A DNA stretch of 64,000 nt from Actinotalea caeni (GTDB lineage: Bacteria; Actinomycetota; Actinomycetes; Actinomycetales; Beutenbergiaceae), in contig NZ_WNXX01000015.1 in assembly GCF_009733795.1 (NCBI RefSeq), positions 23,389 to 87,388 on the forward strand. Reading direction: 5' to 3'. This document shows positions 61,078-64,000 of the stretch, in pieces (position 1 is the stretch's first letter; every line of letters begins with the position of its first letter). Both the position numbers and the translations under genes were made by a program. The notes beneath the pieces are model-generated. The model was not told the DNA's origin. It saw only the letters and a program-made list of their open reading frames with translations, and ran no database searches.

Positions 61078-62355
61078 GTGAGCGCGCCGACCGATACGAG
61101 CGACCAGACCGTTCACGGACGGCGCGGTCTCGTCGTCCTGGTGCTGAGCAACCTGCTGGGAGGCGTCGGCGTGGCGTCCGGCGTCGCGGTCGGCGGGCTG
61201 CTCGCGGAGGCGCTGGGCGGCACCGCGATGGCCGGTCTCGGGCAGGCCACCAGCGTGCTGGGTGCCGCCGTCGCGGCGGTCCCGCTGGCGGGCGTCGCCG
61301 CCGCGCGCGGCCGCCGCACCGCGCTCGCGCTCGGCTACGTCGTCGCCACCGTCGGCGCGGTCGTCGTGCTGCTGGCCGCCGTCACGGCGCAGCTGTGGCT
61401 GCTGCTGGTCGGTCTCGGCCTGTTCGGGGTCTCGACGGCGGCGAACCTGCAGTCGCGCTACGCGGCGGCGGAGCAGAGCACGGTGGCTGCCCGCGGACGG
61501 GCGATGTCGGTCGTCATCTGGGCGACGACCGTCGGCGCGGTGGCGGGCCCGAACCTCACCGCACCGGGCGACCGCGTCGGGCTCTCGCTCGGGCTGCCGC
61601 CGCTCGCCGGGCCCTACGTGTTCTCGGTCGTCGCGTTCGCGCTCGGCGCCCTCGTGGTGGCGCTGCTGTTCCCGTCCCGTCGGCTCGTCGGCGAGGGCCG
61701 CGCCGAGACCCGGCCGGCGCTGCGCGCGGGGGCTGCGCTGCGCTGGGCGGGGCGCCACCCCGAGGCGCGCTTCGCGGTCGTCGTCGTCGCGTGCGCGCAC
61801 GCCGTGATGGTGCTCGTCATGGTGATGACGCCGGTGCACATGACCCACCGCGGCATGTCGCTCGAGCTGGTCGGCGTGGTCATCAGCCTGCACGTGCTCG
61901 GCATGTACGCCCTCAGCCCGGTGTTCGGCGCCGCCGTCGACCGCTGGGGCGCCCGTCCGGTCGCGTGGCTCGGGCTCGCGGTGCTGGGCGTCGCGGCCGT
62001 GCTGGGCTACCTCGCCGGGGGCGGTCACGACCGCACGGTGCTGACGGCGGTCGCGCTCACCGTGCTCGGTGTCGGCTGGAGCGCGAGCCTCGTCGGCGGC
62101 TCCGCCCACCTCGTCGCCGTGACGAGCGAGGAGGTGCGGGTGCCGCTGCAGGGCGTCACCGACGCCGGCATGAGCTACGCGGGTGCGGCGGCGGCCGCGC
62201 TGGCGGGGCCGGTGCTGGCGTGGGGCGGTTTTGAGGCGCTCAACGTCGGTGCGGCGCTGCTGCTGGTGCCGCCGGCGGTCGCCGGGCTGCTCGCCGCCCG
62301 GTCGCGCCGCGGGCCGGGCGCGACGGCGGCCGTCGCCCCCGAGCCGGCCGGTTAG
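61078..62355 (+). CDS. MFS transporter
   Basis: The 425-residue protein has about twelve hydrophobic helices, a cytoplasmic loop after helix II (GVAAARGRRTALALGY, in the place of the GxxxDRxGRR motif) and a second similar motif AAVDRWGARPVAW after helix VIII. It is a drug/metabolite-type major facilitator; the substrate is unknown. GTG 61078 sits 7 nt after TAGTCT. The frame extends far upstream on paper, antisense to the aminotransferase, but the first helix begins soon after this start. Its stop TAG is part of the next gene's -10-like element. Confidence 0.88.
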   Translation: MSAPTDTSDQTVHGRRGLVVLVLSNLLGGVGVASGVAVGGLLAEALGGTAMAGLGQATSVLGAAVAAVPLAGVAAARGRRTALALGYVVATVGAVVVLLAAVTAQLWLLLVGLGLFGVSTAANLQSRYAAAEQSTVAARGRAMSVVIWATTVGAVAGPNLTAPGDRVGLSLGLPPLAGPYVFSVVAFALGALVVALLFPSRRLVGEGRAETRPALRAGAALRWAGRHPEARFAVVVVACAHAVMVLVMVMTPVHMTHRGMSLELVGVVISLHVLGMYALSPVFGAAVDRWGARPVAWLGLAVLGVAAVLGYLAGGGHDRTVLTAVALTVLGVGWSASLVGGSAHLVAVTSEEVRVPLQGVTDAGMSYAGAAAAALAGPVLAWGGFEALNVGAALLLVPPAVAGLLAARSRRGPGATAAVAPEPAG

Positions 62356-62358
62356 CCT
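62353..62358 (+). promoter_or_regulatory. -10-like TAGCCT overlapping the MFS stop codon, for ahcY
   Basis: TAGCCT begins with the MFS stop TAG (62353-62355) and ends 6 nt before the ahcY GTG at 62365. The next gene could be expressed leaderless from inside the end of the previous one. Confidence 0.5.
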
Positions 62359-62364
62359 GTCCCG

Positions 62365-63840
62365 GTGACGTTCGACCACCGCGTGCGGGATCTCGGCCTG
62401 GCCGAGTCCGGCCGCCACCAGATCCGACTCGCCGAGCACGAGATGCCCGGCCTCATGGCGCTGCGCGAGGAGTACGCCGAGCAGCAGCCGCTCGCCGGCG
62501 CCCGCATCGCGGGCTCGCTGCACATGACCGTGCAGACGGCGGTGCTCATCGAGACCCTGGTGGTGCTCGGCGCCGAGGTGCGCTGGGCCTCCTGCAACAT
62601 CTTCTCGACCCAGGACGAGGCCGCGGCAGCGGTCGTCGTCGGCCCGGGTACCCCCGAGGAGCCGCGCGGCGTCCCGGTGTTCGCCTGGAAGGGCGAGACG
62701 CTGCCCGAGTACTGGGAGTGCACCGCGGCGATCTTCGACTGGGCCGACAGCCCCACCGGCGGGCCGAACCTCATCCTCGACGACGGCGGCGACGCCAGCA
62801 TGCTCGTGCACGAGGGCGTGCGGTTCGAGGCGGCGGGTGCGGTCCCGCCGCCGCCGGAGCCCGGCGACGTCGGGTACTCCGAGGAGAAGGTCGTCTTCCT
62901 CGACCTGCTGCGCCGCACGATCGCGGCGGACCCGGGCCGCTGGACCCGCGTCGCCGCCGGCATCAAGGGCGTCTCCGAGGAGACGACGACCGGCGTCAAC
63001 CGTCTCGTCCAGCTTGCGGCCGCCGGCGAGCTGCTGTTCCCTGCGATCAACGTCAACGACTCGGTGACGAAGTCGAAGTTCGACAACCGCTACGGCATCA
63101 GGCACTCGCTGCCCGACGGGCTCAACCGCGCCACCGACGTGCTGATCGGCGGCAAGGTCGCGGTCGTGTGCGGCTACGGCGACGTCGGCAAGGGCGCGGC
63201 CGAGGCGCTGCGCGGTCAGGGCGCGCGGGTGATCGTCACCGAGATCGACCCGATCTGCGCGCTGCAGGCCGCGATGGACGGGTTCCAGGTCGCGCGCCTG
63301 GAGGACGTCGTCGGGCAGGCGGACTTCGTCATCACGGCGACCGGCAACACCCGCATCGTCGGTGTCGAGCACCTGCTGCGGCTCAAGGACAAGGCGGTCG
63401 TCGGCAACATCGGGCACTTCGACGACGAGATCGACCTCGCCGGTCTGGCGCGGGTGCCCGGTGTCGAGAAGCTCGAGCTCAAGCCGCAGGTCCACGAGTG
63501 GCGCCTGCCCGCGGCCGACGGCCGCGACGAGCGGTCGATCATCGTGCTCTCCGAGGGGCGCCTGCTCAACCTCGGCAACGCGACCGGCCACCCGTCGTTC
63601 GTGATGTCGGCGTCGTTCACCAACCAGGTCCTCGCGCAGATCGCGCTCTGGCAGGCGGAGGAGCTCGACGAGGACGAGAGCCCGACCGTCGAGCGGCTGC
63701 CGAAGATCCTCGACGAGAAGGTGGCGCGGCTGCACCTGGAGGCGCTCGGCGTCGAGCTCACCGAGCTCACCAAGGAGCAGGCGGAGTACATCGACGTCGA
63801 CGTCGCCGGCCCGTACAAGCCGGAGCACTACCGCTACTGA
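62365..63840 (+). CDS. ahcY: Adenosylhomocysteinase (S-adenosylhomocysteine hydrolase)
   Basis: The 491-residue NAD-dependent enzyme splits S-adenosylhomocysteine to adenosine and homocysteine, relieving methyltransferase inhibition. It shows [15 protein letters not shown] and [14 protein letters not shown] for substrate binding, [28 protein letters not shown], the Rossmann [16 protein letters not shown], and the C-terminal [13 protein letters not shown]. It corresponds to sahH (Rv3248c), near the manB block in mycobacteria. The GTG start is 6 nt after TAGCCT. Confidence 0.96.
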   Translation: MTFDHRVRDLGLAESGRHQIRLAEHEMPGLMALREEYAEQQPLAGARIAGSLHMTVQTAVLIETLVVLGAEVRWASCNIFSTQDEAAAAVVVGPGTPEEPRGVPVFAWKGETLPEYWECTAAIFDWADSPTGGPNLILDDGGDASMLVHEGVRFEAAGAVPPPPEPGDVGYSEEKVVFLDLLRRTIAADPGRWTRVAAGIKGVSEETTTGVNRLVQLAAAGELLFPAINVNDSVTKSKFDNRYGIRHSLPDGLNRATDVLIGGKVAVVCGYGDVGKGAAEALRGQGARVIVTEIDPICALQAAMDGFQVARLEDVVGQADFVITATGNTRIVGVEHLLRLKDKAVVGNIGHFDDEIDLAGLARVPGVEKLELKPQVHEWRLPAADGRDERSIIVLSEGRLLNLGNATGHPSFVMSASFTNQVLAQIALWQAEELDEDESPTVERLPKILDEKVARLHLEALGVELTELTKEQAEYIDVDVAGPYKPEHYRY

Positions 63841-63868
63841 GCGGCCGCACGCCCCGCCGCTGGTGAGC

Positions 63869-63886
63869 GGTGGCGCCGCCGCCACC
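63869..63886 (+). terminator. Weak hairpin after ahcY
   Basis: A 7-bp stem (ggtggcg and complement) with a 4-nt loop lies 28 nt after the ahcY stop. The rest of the window to 64000 is GC-rich sequence in which I see no gene. Confidence 0.35.
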
Positions 63887-64000
63887 TCGCGCCTGAGCGC
63901 CTGCGCCGCCGCCCGTGGCGGGGGAGCGGTGCGGGGCGGGCGCACGCCCGTGGGGTGCGTGCCCGCTGGGCGGTGGCGCCCAGCACCGCGCCTGCGCCCG

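Noticed and set aside
62240..62365. SAH riboswitch upstream of ahcY
   Set aside because: Only 9 bp separate the MFS stop from the ahcY start, and the predicted transcript is leaderless, leaving no room for an aptamer.

Overview
The window is a very GC-rich chromosomal segment with dense, mostly single-copy housekeeping genes. GTG starts are frequent, ATGA/GTGA overlaps are common, and most genes have a -10-like hexamer only 6-8 nt before the start codon. The gene content (two WhiB regulators, mycoredoxin, AdnAB, UvrD2, UPF0182, DUF3499, TIGR03089, PPA1309 families) points to an actinobacterium. Base composition and sugar genes suggest a Micrococcales lineage such as Cellulomonadaceae or Promicromonosporaceae, but the genus is inference. 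No phage, IS element, CRISPR array or rRNA was seen. Layout: (1) 1-21.7 kb is a genome-maintenance and redox block: a DUF3152 metzincin-like protein (cut by the window edge), AdnA-AdnB helicase-nuclease, a phosphotransferase, NudC, mycoredoxin, UvrD2, WhiB7 with an autoregulatory-type promoter and leader uORF, a ThiF-like protein, two metallopeptidases, a PDZ/Lon-like protease and UPF0182. As far as I recall, this follows M. tuberculosis Rv3193c-Rv3202c. An initiator tRNA-Met with its own promoter and terminator follows at 21.8 kb. (2) 21.9-30.9 kb is mainly minus-strand: an alpha/beta hydrolase, an alditol-oxidase-like flavoprotein, a tightly overlapping thyA-folA-DUF4129-MoxR-DUF58 operon, an EcsC-like protein and an OsmC-like protein. 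(3) 31.2-48.7 kb is a cell-surface polysaccharide locus: two glycosyltransferases, a 1753-residue protein with four transferase-like modules, a complete set of five enzyme families for a UDP-diacetamido-mannuronic-acid-like sugar, RmlABCD for dTDP-L-rhamnose, and ManA. (4) 48.7-64 kb returns to a conserved block that resembles mycobacterial Rv3248c-Rv3260c: TIGR03089, WhiB2/WhmD, a large membrane glycosyltransferase, a DUF5719 protein, a small ORF plus ArsR-like regulator, a metallopeptidase-like protein, DUF3499, ManB, a cation-efflux protein, a MalY/PatB aminotransferase, an MFS transporter and S-adenosylhomocysteine hydrolase. How the genes work together: ManA and ManB interconvert hexose phosphates for GDP-mannose, RmlABCD make dTDP-rhamnose, and the Wbp-like set makes an acidic diacetamido sugar nucleotide. 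The glycosyltransferases and the CDP-glycerol-type transferase presumably assemble these into a wall or capsular polymer. The most notable features are the GT2-GPT-GT2-GPT protein whose two central modules have lost key residues, the five-enzyme Wbp-like set arranged around a 19-bp divergent promoter, the widespread leaderless layout (including stop codons that form part of -10 elements), and the WhiB7 attenuation-type leader.
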